From Saccharothrix ecbatanensis (GTDB lineage: Bacteria; Actinomycetota; Actinomycetes; Mycobacteriales; Pseudonocardiaceae): 64,000 nucleotides of DNA. The stretch is taken from contig NZ_JACHMO010000001.1 of assembly GCF_014205015.1 (NCBI RefSeq), positions 496,001 through 560,000 of the forward strand. Reading direction: 5' to 3'. Made by a program: the position numbers and the translations under genes. Below, in pieces: positions 41,449-49,600 of the stretch (within the stretch, counting starts at the first letter, position 1; the number at the start of each line of letters is the position of its first letter). Under the pieces are notes generated by a model. It had not been told where the DNA came from. It saw only the letters and a program-made list of their open reading frames with translations, and searched no databases.

Positions 41449-43766
41449 ACATCTGGGCCGATCCCGGAAAGCCGACCGGTGAGCGGGTCGCCGCCTTGCT
41501 GGCCGAGCTGACCCTGGAGGAGAAGCTGGCCCAGCTGGTCGGGGTGTGGGTGGGTGTGTCGGAGACCGACCAGGAGGTCGCTCCCGCGCAGCACGAGTTC
41601 GCCGAGCCGCTGCCGCCGTGGGACGAGTTGACCAAGCCTGGCCTCGGCCAGCTGACCCGCGTGTTCGGCACGGGGCCGATCGACCCGTTGGTCGGCGCGA
41701 AGGTGCTGGCCGAGACGCAGCGCAAGCTGGTCGCGAACACCCGCTTCGGCATCCCCGCCATGGCGCACGAGGAATGCCTGGCCGGCTTCACCGCCTGGCA
41801 GGCCACCGTCTTTCCCATCCCCCTCGCGTGGGGCGCCTCGTTCGACCCGGTGACGGTCGAGCGGATGGCACGCGAGGTCGGTCTCGTGATGCGCGACGTC
41901 GGCGTCCACCAGGGATTGGCGCCGGTGTTGGACGTGTCGCGCGACCCGCGGTGGGGGCGCACCGAGGAGACCATCGGTGAGGACCCGTACCTCGTCGGCC
42001 TCCTCGGTGCGGCGTACACCAAGGGCTTGGAGTCCAGCGGGATCGTCGCCACCCTGAAGCACTTCGCGGGCTACTCGGCCTCGCGCGGTGGGCGCAACCA
42101 CGCGCCGGTGCACATGGGCCCGCGCGAGTTCGCGGACGTGGTGCTGCCGCCGTTCGAGATGGCTTTGCGGCTGGGTGGCGCACGGTCGGTCATGCACTCG
42201 TACGCCGAGGTGGACGGCGTGCCGCCGGCTTCCGACGAGTCCCTGCTCACCGATCTGCTGCGCGGCCAGTGGGGCTTCGAGGGCGTGGTGGTCGCGGACT
42301 ACTTCGGGGTGTCGTTCCTGGAGACCTCGCACGCCATCGCGGGCTCGCCGGGTGAGGCCGCCGCGTTGGCGCTGGCCGCCGGTGTGGACGTGGAGCTGCC
42401 CAGCGTGCGCTGCTACGGCGAACCGCTCGCGGAGCTGGTGCGGTCCGGTCAGGTGGAAGAAGCGCTGGTCGACCGCGCGGTGGTCCGCGTGCTGACGCAG
42501 AAGTGCGAGCTGGGCCTGCTGGACGAGGGCTGGGCGCCCGAGTCGCCCGCCGTGCTGCGCGGCGAGCCGGTCGACCTGGACCCGCCGGCGCTGCGCGACC
42601 TGGCCCGCACGATGGCCGAGCGTTCCGTGGTGCTGCTGGACAACGCCGCCGGCGTGCTGCCGCTGCGTGACGCGGGCAAGCTCGCCGTGGTCGGACCGTG
42701 CGCTGACGACCTGCTGGCGCTGATGGGGTGCTACGCCTTCCCGAACCACGTGGGCGTGCAGCACCCCGAGATTCCGCTGGGTGTCGAGATGGACACGATG
42801 GTGCAGGCCGTGCTGAAGGAGTTCCCGGCCGCGACCGTCACCAACGCCAAGGGCTGCGAGGTCGACGGCGACGACCGGTCCGCCATCGAGGACGCGGTGG
42901 CCATCGCGCGCGACGCCGACGTGGTGCTCGCCGTGCTGGGCGACCGGGCCGGGCTGTTCGGCCGCGGCACGTCCGGTGAGGGCTGCGACGCCGAGGACCT
43001 GTCCCTGCCCGGTGTGCAGGGCGACCTGCTGGAGGCGTTGCTGGCGCTGGACGTGCCGGTGGTGCTGGTCATGCTGAGCGGTCGTCCCTACGCGCTCGGC
43101 CCGTACCAGCCGGCCGCCGTGGTCCAGGCGTTCTTCCCGGGTGAAGAAGGCGCGGGCGCGGTCGCGGGCGTGCTGAGCGGACGCGTGAACCCGTCCGGCA
43201 AGCTGCCCGTGCAGGTGCCGCGCGGTTCCGGCGGCCAGCCGACCACCTACCTGCACCCGCCGCTCGGCGGTCCGGGCGGGGTCAGCTCGGTCGACCCGTC
43301 GCCCGCGTTCCCGTTCGGGCACGGCCTGTCCTACACGACGTTCGAGCTGTCCGACTTCACCGCGGGCGACGAGTTCCCGTCCGACGGCGAGGTCGAGGTG
43401 TCGTGCCTGGTGCGCAACACCGGTGACCGGGCCGGCGCCGAGGTCGTCCAGCTCTACCTGAACGACCCGGTCGCCCGTGTCACCCGGCCGGTGCGTCAGC
43501 TCGTCGGTTTCGCGCGGATCGACCTGGAGCCGGGTGAGGCCGCCGAGGTGGCGTTCCGGCTGCACGCCGACCGCACGTCGTTCACCGGCCGCGACGGCAA
43601 GCGCGTGGTCGAGACGGGCGAGATCGTGCTCCAGGTCGGCTGCTCCAGCACGGACATCCGCTGGAAGCAGTCCGTGCGGCTGACCGGGGAGAGCAGGATC
43701 GTCGGCTACGACCGGGTGCTGGTGACCCCCGTGAGCGTCACGTCACCGGTGCCGACGCGCCGATGA
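41442..43766 (+). CDS. GH3 beta-glycosidase (beta-xylosidase/beta-glucosidase)
   Basis: A 774-residue GH3 enzyme without signal peptide, so cytoplasmic. The N-terminal barrel has LAPVLDVSRDPRWGRTEETIGEDPYL and the nucleophile Asp in GVVVADYFGV; the second domain has VVLLDNAAGVLPL; FPFGHGLSYTTFEL leads to a C-terminal FnIII-like domain. It would release monosaccharides from imported oligosaccharides. GTG 41442 with AAGGAG 5 nt upstream overlaps the LacI stop by 7 bases and is preferred to a long upstream extension that only mirrors the LacI gene. Confidence 0.92.
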   Translation: MLNIWADPGKPTGERVAALLAELTLEEKLAQLVGVWVGVSETDQEVAPAQHEFAEPLPPWDELTKPGLGQLTRVFGTGPIDPLVGAKVLAETQRKLVANTRFGIPAMAHEECLAGFTAWQATVFPIPLAWGASFDPVTVERMAREVGLVMRDVGVHQGLAPVLDVSRDPRWGRTEETIGEDPYLVGLLGAAYTKGLESSGIVATLKHFAGYSASRGGRNHAPVHMGPREFADVVLPPFEMALRLGGARSVMHSYAEVDGVPPASDESLLTDLLRGQWGFEGVVVADYFGVSFLETSHAIAGSPGEAAALALAAGVDVELPSVRCYGEPLAELVRSGQVEEALVDRAVVRVLTQKCELGLLDEGWAPESPAVLRGEPVDLDPPALRDLARTMAERSVVLLDNAAGVLPLRDAGKLAVVGPCADDLLALMGCYAFPNHVGVQHPEIPLGVEMDTMVQAVLKEFPAATVTNAKGCEVDGDDRSAIEDAVAIARDADVVLAVLGDRAGLFGRGTSGEGCDAEDLSLPGVQGDLLEALLALDVPVVLVMLSGRPYALGPYQPAAVVQAFFPGEEGAGAVAGVLSGRVNPSGKLPVQVPRGSGGQPTTYLHPPLGGPGGVSSVDPSPAFPFGHGLSYTTFELSDFTAGDEFPSDGEVEVSCLVRNTGDRAGAEVVQLYLNDPVARVTRPVRQLVGFARIDLEPGEAAEVAFRLHADRTSFTGRDGKRVVETGEIVLQVGCSSTDIRWKQSVRLTGESRIVGYDRVLVTPVSVTSPVPTRR

Positions 43767-43870
43767 AGCCGATGAAGCCGATGTACAAGACCGCCACCAA
43801 GCTGGTCGTGGACACAGGAGGCCTCAGGTCCAGTTACCTGGGGCACCCGGAGAGCCGCCGAGTCCACTGA
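43763..43870 (+). CDS. Possible 35-residue peptide after GH3
   Basis: ATG 43763 overlaps the GH3 stop (ATGA) and opens 35 codons: three MKP-type repeats (MKPMKPMYK), then a short mixed sequence ending SRRVH. Coupling favours it, but there is no family and the start lies in a small 9-base repeat (CGATGAAGC). It may be chance. Confidence 0.25.
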   Translation: MKPMKPMYKTATKLVVDTGGLRSSYLGHPESRRVH

Positions 43871-43877
43871 CCGGGCT

Positions 43878-43917
43878 GGGGCGTGAGGGGGCTATGGCGG
43901 TGGTCCCCTCACGCCCC
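43878..43917. terminator. Bidirectional terminator, 13-bp perfect stem
   Basis: GGGGCGTGAGGGG (43878-43890) pairs perfectly with 43905-43917. It sits between the convergent GH3 and acetyl esterase genes and can serve both. Confidence 0.85.
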
Positions 43918-43929
43918 GCCTTTACGGCT

Positions 43930-44898
43930 TCACAGGTTCGCCCGAAGGTGGCGGAGCTTGCGCTCGTCGTGCACCCGCGGCGTGGCGTGACCGGTGAACG
44001 GGAACACCACCATCTCCTTCGGCGCGGTGATCTCGTTGTACGCCGCGTACACAGTGGACGGTGGGCACACGTCGTCCATCAGGCCCACGCTCAGCAATGA
44101 GGTCGCGGTGATCCGGCGGGACAGCAACGCGCCGTCCACGTACCGCAGGGTGTCGAGGGCCGCCGGGATCAGGTCCACCTGCTGCGCCAGGAACTTGGAG
44201 ATCTCCGAGTACGGCTCCGCGTCGGTGATCGTGATCGCCCGCTGGAAGTCGCACAGGAACGGCACGTCGGCGTGGCACACCTTCACCGCTTCGCCGTTCA
44301 GCGCGGCGGCGGCCAGCGCCAACCCGCCGCCCTGGCTGCCGCCGGACACCGCGATCCTGGTCTCGTCCACGCCGTCCAGCGAGGCGGCCACCTCCACGGC
44401 ACGTGCCGCGTCCACCATCAGGCGGGTCACGTAGTACGTCTCGGGTGAGGCGATGCCGCGCGTCATCACGCCGGGGTACTCGGGGCCCGCGAACCCGGAG
44501 TCCGGGGTGGTGCCCACCGTCCACCGCCCGCCCTGGCCGCGGGTGTCCATCACGAACACCGCGTACCCGGCGGCCGGCAGCAACGTGTGCTCGGACGGCA
44601 GGCCGCGCCCGCCGCCGTAGCCGATGAAGCAGACGACGGTCGGCAGCGACTCCACGCCGGAACCGGCCGGGCGGATGTACCACCCGCGCACCCGGTCGCC
44701 GCCGTAGCCGGAGAACTCGACGTCCCACACCGCCAGCGGTCCGTAGGCGTCGGCCGCGTACGGCGTCAGCACCGGCGGCAGCGCGCCGCCACGGGCCTCC
44801 TCCAGCCGTGACTTCCACCAGAGGTCGAGGTTGTCCGGCTCGGCGGTCTCGGTCCGGTAAAGCGCGAGCTCCCGCTCGGAGAGGTCGAACCAGGGCAC
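43930..44898 (-). CDS. CE7 acetyl (xylan) esterase
   Basis: A 322-residue alpha/beta hydrolase. The CE7 marks are RGQGG in the early part, nucleophile Ser in VSGGSQGGGLAL, Asp in LMDDVCPPSTVYA and His in GHATP. No signal peptide, so it deacetylates imported sugars or oligosaccharides. GTG 44898 has AAAGGGG upstream. The promoter region shared with LacI 45003 has a TTAAGCGCTTAA palindrome, also found before the mannanase gene, which suggests a role on acetylated mannan or xylan. Confidence 0.92.
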   Translation of the reverse strand: MPWFDLSERELALYRTETAEPDNLDLWWKSRLEEARGGALPPVLTPYAADAYGPLAVWDVEFSGYGGDRVRGWYIRPAGSGVESLPTVVCFIGYGGGRGLPSEHTLLPAAGYAVFVMDTRGQGGRWTVGTTPDSGFAGPEYPGVMTRGIASPETYYVTRLMVDAARAVEVAASLDGVDETRIAVSGGSQGGGLALAAAALNGEAVKVCHADVPFLCDFQRAITITDAEPYSEISKFLAQQVDLIPAALDTLRYVDGALLSRRITATSLLSVGLMDDVCPPSTVYAAYNEITAPKEMVVFPFTGHATPRVHDERKLRHLRANL

Positions 44899-44922
44899 GG
44901 CGGTCCCCTTTCACGTAATCCG

Positions 44923-44934
44923 TTAAGCGCTTAA
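44923..44934. promoter_or_regulatory. LacI-type operator TTAAGCGCTTAA
   Basis: Perfect 12-bp palindrome with central GCGC, 25 bases upstream of the esterase start and between it and the divergent LacI gene. A near copy is at 46223. Confidence 0.7.
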
Positions 44935-45002
44935 TCACCCTACCGGGCGGAACCGCCGGAACGGCGGTCTAGACTCGTTGATCACCGACCGAGGAGGCGC
45001 GG

Positions 45003-46025
45003 GTGGGAGCCAAGCGTCCGACGATCTCGGACATCGCCAAGGCCGCGGGCGTGTCCACCGGAGCGGTGTCCTACGCGCTCAACAACCGGCCGGGCGTCTC
45101 GGAACCGACCCGCCGTCGGATCATGGAGATCGCGGACCGGCTCGGTTGGGTGCCCAGCAGCGCCGCCCGTTCGCTGAGCGACGGGCGTGCGAACGCGATC
45201 GGGCTGGTGGTGGACCGGCCCGCGCGGGTGATCGGCGTCGAGCCGTACTTCATGCAGCTCATCTCGGGGATCCAGGGCGCGTTGGCGGGTGGGCCGACGT
45301 CGTTGTTGTTGCAGGTCACGGACAACGCGGACGCCGAGCTGGCGGCGTACCGGCGGTGGTGGGGCGAGCGTCGGGTGGACGGCGTGCTGCTGGTCGACCT
45401 GGTGCAGAACGACCCCCGGGTGGAGCTCGTGCGTGAGCTCCGTCTGCCCGCTGTCGTGTTGGGTGAGCCCGTCGTGCCGGACCTGCCTTGTGTGTGGACC
45501 GACGACGAGATGGCCGTGGCGGAGGTCTTGGAGTACCTGGTGGCGTTGGGTCACCGCCGGGTGGTCCGGGTGGCCGGGCCGACCAAGTTCGTGCACACCC
45601 AGACGCGCTCGCGTGCGTTCACCGAGGCCGCCGCCCGGCTCGGCCTGACCGAGGCCCGCGTGGTGCACGCCGACTACTCCGACGAGGCCGCCGCCCGCGT
45701 CACCCGGCGCGTGCTGACCAGCGGGACGCCTCCGACCGCGCTGGTTTTCGACAACGACGTGATGGCCGTGTCCGCGTTGGGCGTGGCGCACGAACTGGGC
45801 CTGACCGTCCCCGACCAGCTCTCTTTGGTCGCGTGGGACGACTCCGCCCTCTGCCGCCTGGTCCGCCCGGCCCTGTCGGCGGTCCGCCGCCCGATCGCCG
45901 AACGCGGCGCCGCCGCCGTCCGCCTCCTCTTGGACGTCATCGGCGGCGGCCCCGCCGAACAGGTCAAGACCTCGGACCCCGAGCTGGTCCCCCGCTCCAG
46001 CACCGCCCACCCCCCACCCTCTTAA
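45003..46025 (+). CDS. LacI family transcriptional regulator
   Basis: A 340-residue regulator with helix-turn-helix TISDIAKAAGVSTGAVSYALNNRPGVSEPTRRRI and a sugar-binding domain (VEYL.ALGHRRVVRVAGP, LSLVAWDDSALC). Its recognition helix (STGAVSYALN) differs from the other two LacI proteins, in keeping with a different operator. It is divergent from the CE7 esterase across the TTAAGCGCTTAA site, and the mannanase downstream has the same kind of site, so it likely controls both. GTG 45003 with GAGGAGG upstream. Confidence 0.92.
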   Translation: MGAKRPTISDIAKAAGVSTGAVSYALNNRPGVSEPTRRRIMEIADRLGWVPSSAARSLSDGRANAIGLVVDRPARVIGVEPYFMQLISGIQGALAGGPTSLLLQVTDNADAELAAYRRWWGERRVDGVLLVDLVQNDPRVELVRELRLPAVVLGEPVVPDLPCVWTDDEMAVAEVLEYLVALGHRRVVRVAGPTKFVHTQTRSRAFTEAAARLGLTEARVVHADYSDEAAARVTRRVLTSGTPPTALVFDNDVMAVSALGVAHELGLTVPDQLSLVAWDDSALCRLVRPALSAVRRPIAERGAAAVRLLLDVIGGGPAEQVKTSDPELVPRSSTAHPPPS

Positions 46026-46037
46026 CCCACCCCGCGC

Positions 46038-46193
46038 GAGTCCTACGTTCAGAACGCGTGAGTCGTACCTTCAGGACCACCGTGTCCTACGTTCAGGACC
46101 CCCGAATTCAACGCTCAGAACAGTCGATCTTGTACTGAGCGTTGAACTCGGGGGTCGCGAACGTAGGACTCACGCGTTCTGAACGTAGGACTC
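46038..46193. repeat. Nested long inverted repeat
   Basis: Outer arms of 35 bases (46038-46072 and 46159-46193) pair with two mismatches. Inside them, 22-base arms (46097-46118 and 46135-46156) pair with one mismatch. Each outer arm contains the unit CCTACGTTCAG or its complement in tandem, and another copy lies at 46085. It follows the LacI stop by 12 bases. It may be a mobile REP/MITE-like unit that also ends transcription. I see no coding frame in it. Confidence 0.8.
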
Positions 46194-46215
46194 ACGGGGG
46201 GTGGAAGGATCACCG

Positions 46216-46236
46216 TTGACACTTAAGCGGTTAAGT
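46216..46236 (+). promoter_or_regulatory. -35 TTGACA overlapped by LacI operator
   Basis: TTGACA at 46216-46221 is followed at once by ACTTAA-GCGG-TTAAGT (46221-46236), so the operator fills the spacer of a housekeeping promoter. It is almost the same as the site at 44923. A -10 would fall near 46239-46250. The mannanase start lies about 85 bases downstream. Confidence 0.65.
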
Positions 46237-46319
46237 GCTTTGGTGTGGATGCCTGCCACAGGTAGGCGCGCTGCCCTGCGCTCGTTATGTCAACGTCGAC
46301 AACAACGCGAGGTACATCC

Positions 46320-47936
46320 ATGCGCAAGCGATTCGCCTTGGCCGGCGCCGCCATCGCCGCCTTGGTCCTGTCACTGCTGACCGTGGTGCCGGCGCAAGCC
46401 GCGGCCGGGTTCACCGTCAGCAACGGGCGTCTCCTGGACGCCAACGGCAACGACTTCGTCATGCGTGGCGTCAACCACGCGCACACCTGGTACGCCGACC
46501 GCACCACCCAGGCCCTCAAGGACATCAAGGCCACGGGTGCGAACACGGTCCGCGTCGTGCTCAGCTCCGGCGACCGGTGGACCCTCAACAACGCCGCCGA
46601 CGTCACCAACGTCATCACCCAGTGCAAGGCCAACAAGCTCATCTGCGTGATGGAGGTGCACGACACCACCGGCTACCAGGAGCAGAGCGGCGCCATCAGC
46701 CTGGCCCGCGCGGTCGAGTACTGGAAGAGCATCCAGAGCGCGATGGCCGGCCAGGAGAAGTACGTCATCCTCAACATCGGCAACGAGCCGTGGGGCAACG
46801 TCGGTTACACCGGGTGGACCCAGGCCACCAAGGACGCCATCACGTCCCTGCGCGCCGCGGGCTTCCAGCACACGATCATGGTGGACGCGCCGAACTGGGG
46901 CCAGGACTGGGACAACACCATGCGCGCCAACGCCGCCTCGGTCTTCGCCACGGACCCGCAGAAGAACACGGTGTTCTCCATCCACATGTACGGCGTGTAC
47001 AACACGGCCGCCAAGGTCAACGACTACCTGAACGCGTTCGTCGCGGCGAAGCTGCCGATCGTGGTCGGCGAGTTCGGGCACGACCACTCCGACGGCAACC
47101 CGGACGAGGACACGATCTTCGCCACCACGCAGGCGCTCAAGCTGGGCTACCTGGCGTGGTCGTGGTCCGGCAACGGCGGCGGCGTCGAGTACCTCGACAT
47201 GGTCACCGGCTTCAACGCCGCCCAGCTGACGAGTTGGGGTCAGCGCGCGATCAACGGCGCGAACGGCATCAAGGCCACCTCCCGCCAGGCCAGCGTCTAC
47301 GACAGCGGCACCGGCCCGGACATCACCGCGCCGTCCACCCCCGGCACCCCGGCCGCGTCCGGCGTCACGTCCACCGGCGTCACCCTGGCCTGGACCGCGT
47401 CCTCCGACAACGTCGGCGTCACCGGCTACGACGTGGTGCGCGTCAACGGCACCACGGAGACCGCGGCGGCGAGCTCCACCACCAACAGCGCGACCATCAC
47501 CGGCCTCTCGGCGAGCACGGCGTACACGTTCGCCGTCTACGCCCGTGACGCGGCGGGCAACCGGTCCGCCCGTTCCGGCACGGTCACCGTGACCACCCAG
47601 TCCGGCGGCGGCACGGGCACCTGCGCGGTCACCTACAAGGTCGCCGGCCAGTGGCAGGGCGGCTTCCAGGGCGACGTCAAGATCGCCAACACCGGCACCA
47701 CCGCGGTGAACGGCTGGACGCTCCGCTGGACGTGGGCCAACGGCCAGTCCGTCAGCCAGTCCTGGGGCGCCACCACGAGCCAGTCCGCCGCCACGCTGAG
47801 CGCGACCAACGTGTCCTACACCGGCAACATCCCGGTGAACGGCTCGGTCAGCTTCGGCTTCATCGGCTCGTGGAACGGCACCAACGCGGCGCCCACGTCG
47901 TTCACCCTCAACGGCGCAAGCTGCACCACCGCCTAG
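46320..47936 (+). CDS. GH5 subfamily 8-type endo-beta-mannanase with FnIII and CBM2
   Basis: A 538-residue secreted enzyme. After a signal peptide (cut near AQAAAG) comes a GH5 barrel with FVMRGVNHAHTWY, the acid/base Glu in NIGNEPWG, NTVFSIHMYG, nucleophile Glu in VVGEFGHDH and LAWSWSGNGGGVEYLDM. These match GH5_8 mannanases rather than cellulases. FnIII (about 340-425) and CBM2 (430-538) follow. It cuts beta-1,4-mannan outside the cell. ATG 46320 with GAGGT upstream; ATG 46287 is possible. Forms an operon with the CE3 esterase. Confidence 0.9.
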   Translation: MRKRFALAGAAIAALVLSLLTVVPAQAAAGFTVSNGRLLDANGNDFVMRGVNHAHTWYADRTTQALKDIKATGANTVRVVLSSGDRWTLNNAADVTNVITQCKANKLICVMEVHDTTGYQEQSGAISLARAVEYWKSIQSAMAGQEKYVILNIGNEPWGNVGYTGWTQATKDAITSLRAAGFQHTIMVDAPNWGQDWDNTMRANAASVFATDPQKNTVFSIHMYGVYNTAAKVNDYLNAFVAAKLPIVVGEFGHDHSDGNPDEDTIFATTQALKLGYLAWSWSGNGGGVEYLDMVTGFNAAQLTSWGQRAINGANGIKATSRQASVYDSGTGPDITAPSTPGTPAASGVTSTGVTLAWTASSDNVGVTGYDVVRVNGTTETAAASSTTNSATITGLSASTAYTFAVYARDAAGNRSARSGTVTVTTQSGGGTGTCAVTYKVAGQWQGGFQGDVKIANTGTTAVNGWTLRWTWANGQSVSQSWGATTSQSAATLSATNVSYTGNIPVNGSVSFGFIGSWNGTNAAPTSFTLNGASCTTA

Positions 47937-47945
47937 GAGCCGGCG

Positions 47946-49052
47946 ATGTCGAGAAAAGCCGCTGTCACAACGCTCTTAGCCGCGCTGGCCACGCTGGTCG
48001 GCCTCCTGGTCGCCGCACCGGGCCAGGCGGTCGAGGCCGCCGCACCGACGCGGATCATGGCGCTGGGCGACTCGATCACCGGGTCGCCGGGCTGCTGGCG
48101 GGCGCTGCTGGACCGCGACCTGCGCAACGCCGGGCACACGGACATCGACTTCGTCGGCACCCGGACCGGTGACGGTTGCGGGTTCGCCTACGACGGCGAG
48201 AACGAGGGCCACGGCGGCGCGCTGGTCACGGCGGTGGCCGACCAGAACCAGCTCGTCGGGTGGTTGGGCGCCACCAACCCGAACGTGGTGCTCATGCACT
48301 TCGGGACCAACGACGTGTGGAGCAACCGGTCGACCGCGACGATCCTGGCCGCGTACGGCAAGTTGGTCGACCAGATGCGCGCGAACAACGCGAGCATGAA
48401 GGTGATCGTCGCCAAGATCATCCCGATGGCGGCGAGCGCCTGCGGCGAGTGCCCACAGCGGGTGGTCGACCTGAACGCGGCGATCCCGGGCTGGGCGGCG
48501 GGCAAGTCCACCGCGCAGTCGCCGATCACCGTGGTCGACCAGTGGGCCGGGTTCGCCACCGGGACCGACACCTACGACGGTGTGCACCCGAACGCGTCCG
48601 GTGATCGCAAGATCGCGAACAAGTGGTTCCCGGCCGTGGTGTCCGCGCTCAACGGCACCACGCCCACGTCCACCACGACGAGCACCACGACGTCGACAAG
48701 CACCACCACCACTACAACGAGGACGACCAGCACGAGTTCGCCGCCGGTGGAATGCGGCGTCTCGCTCAGGATCGTCAACCAGTGGCCGGGCGGGTTCTCG
48801 GGGGAGATCGAGATCCGCAACGGCAACGCGACCGCGACCAAGGGCTGGCGGGTCCAGTTCGACCTGCGGGCCGGCATGGCCGTGACCCAGGGGTGGAACG
48901 GCACGTTCAGCCAGAGCGGTTCCACCGTGACGGTGTCCAACGCGTCCTGGAACGGCGCCATCCAGCCGCTGACCTCGATCAAGGTCGGGTTCAACGGCTC
49001 GGGTGACGCCACCGGTTGGGTTCCGCCGAGGCCCCTCTGCTCGCTGACCTGA
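47946..49052 (+). CDS. CE3-type SGNH carbohydrate esterase with CBM2
   Basis: A 368-residue secreted esterase. Signal peptide to about residue 33, then SGNH blocks: Ser in MALGDSITGS, Gly in GENEGHGG, Asn in FGTNDVW and Asp/His in DGVHPN. A Thr/Ser-rich linker (about 240-268) leads to a CBM2. CE3 enzymes remove acetyl groups from plant polysaccharides. It starts 9 nt after the mannanase stop, so both should be expressed together and act on acetylated mannan or xylan. Confidence 0.9.
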   Translation: MSRKAAVTTLLAALATLVGLLVAAPGQAVEAAAPTRIMALGDSITGSPGCWRALLDRDLRNAGHTDIDFVGTRTGDGCGFAYDGENEGHGGALVTAVADQNQLVGWLGATNPNVVLMHFGTNDVWSNRSTATILAAYGKLVDQMRANNASMKVIVAKIIPMAASACGECPQRVVDLNAAIPGWAAGKSTAQSPITVVDQWAGFATGTDTYDGVHPNASGDRKIANKWFPAVVSALNGTTPTSTTTSTTTSTSTTTTTTRTTSTSSPPVECGVSLRIVNQWPGGFSGEIEIRNGNATATKGWRVQFDLRAGMAVTQGWNGTFSQSGSTVTVSNASWNGAIQPLTSIKVGFNGSGDATGWVPPRPLCSLT

Positions 49053-49058
49053 CGGGTT

Positions 49059-49096
49059 CTCGCGGTTGTGCCCCGCATCCGGGGCACAACCGCGAG
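49059..49096 (+). terminator. Terminator, 16-bp perfect stem
   Basis: CTCGCGGTTGTGCCCC (49059-49074) pairs perfectly with 49081-49096 around a 6-nt loop, 6 bases after the CE3 stop. It ends the mannanase-esterase operon. Confidence 0.88.
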
Positions 49097-49195
49097 TGAC
49101 TCAGGTCACACTTGAACGTGTAGGGAAGTCCGGAACGGCTCCGTCCACAGGTTGAAAGCGCCAAGATGGGCGCGACGAAGACCTAGGAGTCCGAC

Positions 49196-49600
49196 ATGGC
49201 GAAGTTCCTGCTCCTGATGAACTACGGCCCGGCCGCCAACTGCGACGTCCCGATGGACCAGTGGCCGCACGAGGACATCGCCGCGCACATCCAGTTCCAG
49301 AACGACCTGGGCAGCGAGCTGACCGGGAACGGCGAGCTGGTCGACGCGCAGGGCCTGGCGAGCCCCGAGCTGGCCAAGACGGTGACGTTCACCGGCTCCG
49401 GCGCGCCGGTCGTCACCGACGGCCCGTTCCCGGAGTCCAAGGAGCTGCTGGCCGGCTACTGGATGGTCGACACCACGCTGGAGCGCGCGCTGGAGATCGC
49501 GGCGAAGGCGTCGGCCGCGCCCGGTCCCAACGGCGTTCCGATGGGCATCCCGATCGAGGTGCGGGAGCTGATGTCGGCGCCCGCTTCGCCCGACCTGTGA
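49196..49600 (+). CDS. YCII-related (DGPF) protein
   Basis: A 134-residue protein of the YCII/DGPF group: KFLLLMNYG at the start, VVTDGPFPESKELLAGYWMVD in the middle, and EVRELMS at the end. Such proteins are regularly encoded beside ECF42 sigma factors and are thought to act with them. TAGGAG lies upstream. Its stop overlaps the sigma factor GTG. Confidence 0.9.
   Translation: MAKFLLLMNYGPAANCDVPMDQWPHEDIAAHIQFQNDLGSELTGNGELVDAQGLASPELAKTVTFTGSGAPVVTDGPFPESKELLAGYWMVDTTLERALEIAAKASAAPGPNGVPMGIPIEVRELMSAPASPDL

Noticed and set aside
46287..46319. ATG 46287 as start of the mannanase
   Set aside because: It adds a Ser/Thr stretch before a good signal peptide, whereas ATG 46320 begins with the usual basic MRKR and has GAGGT upstream.
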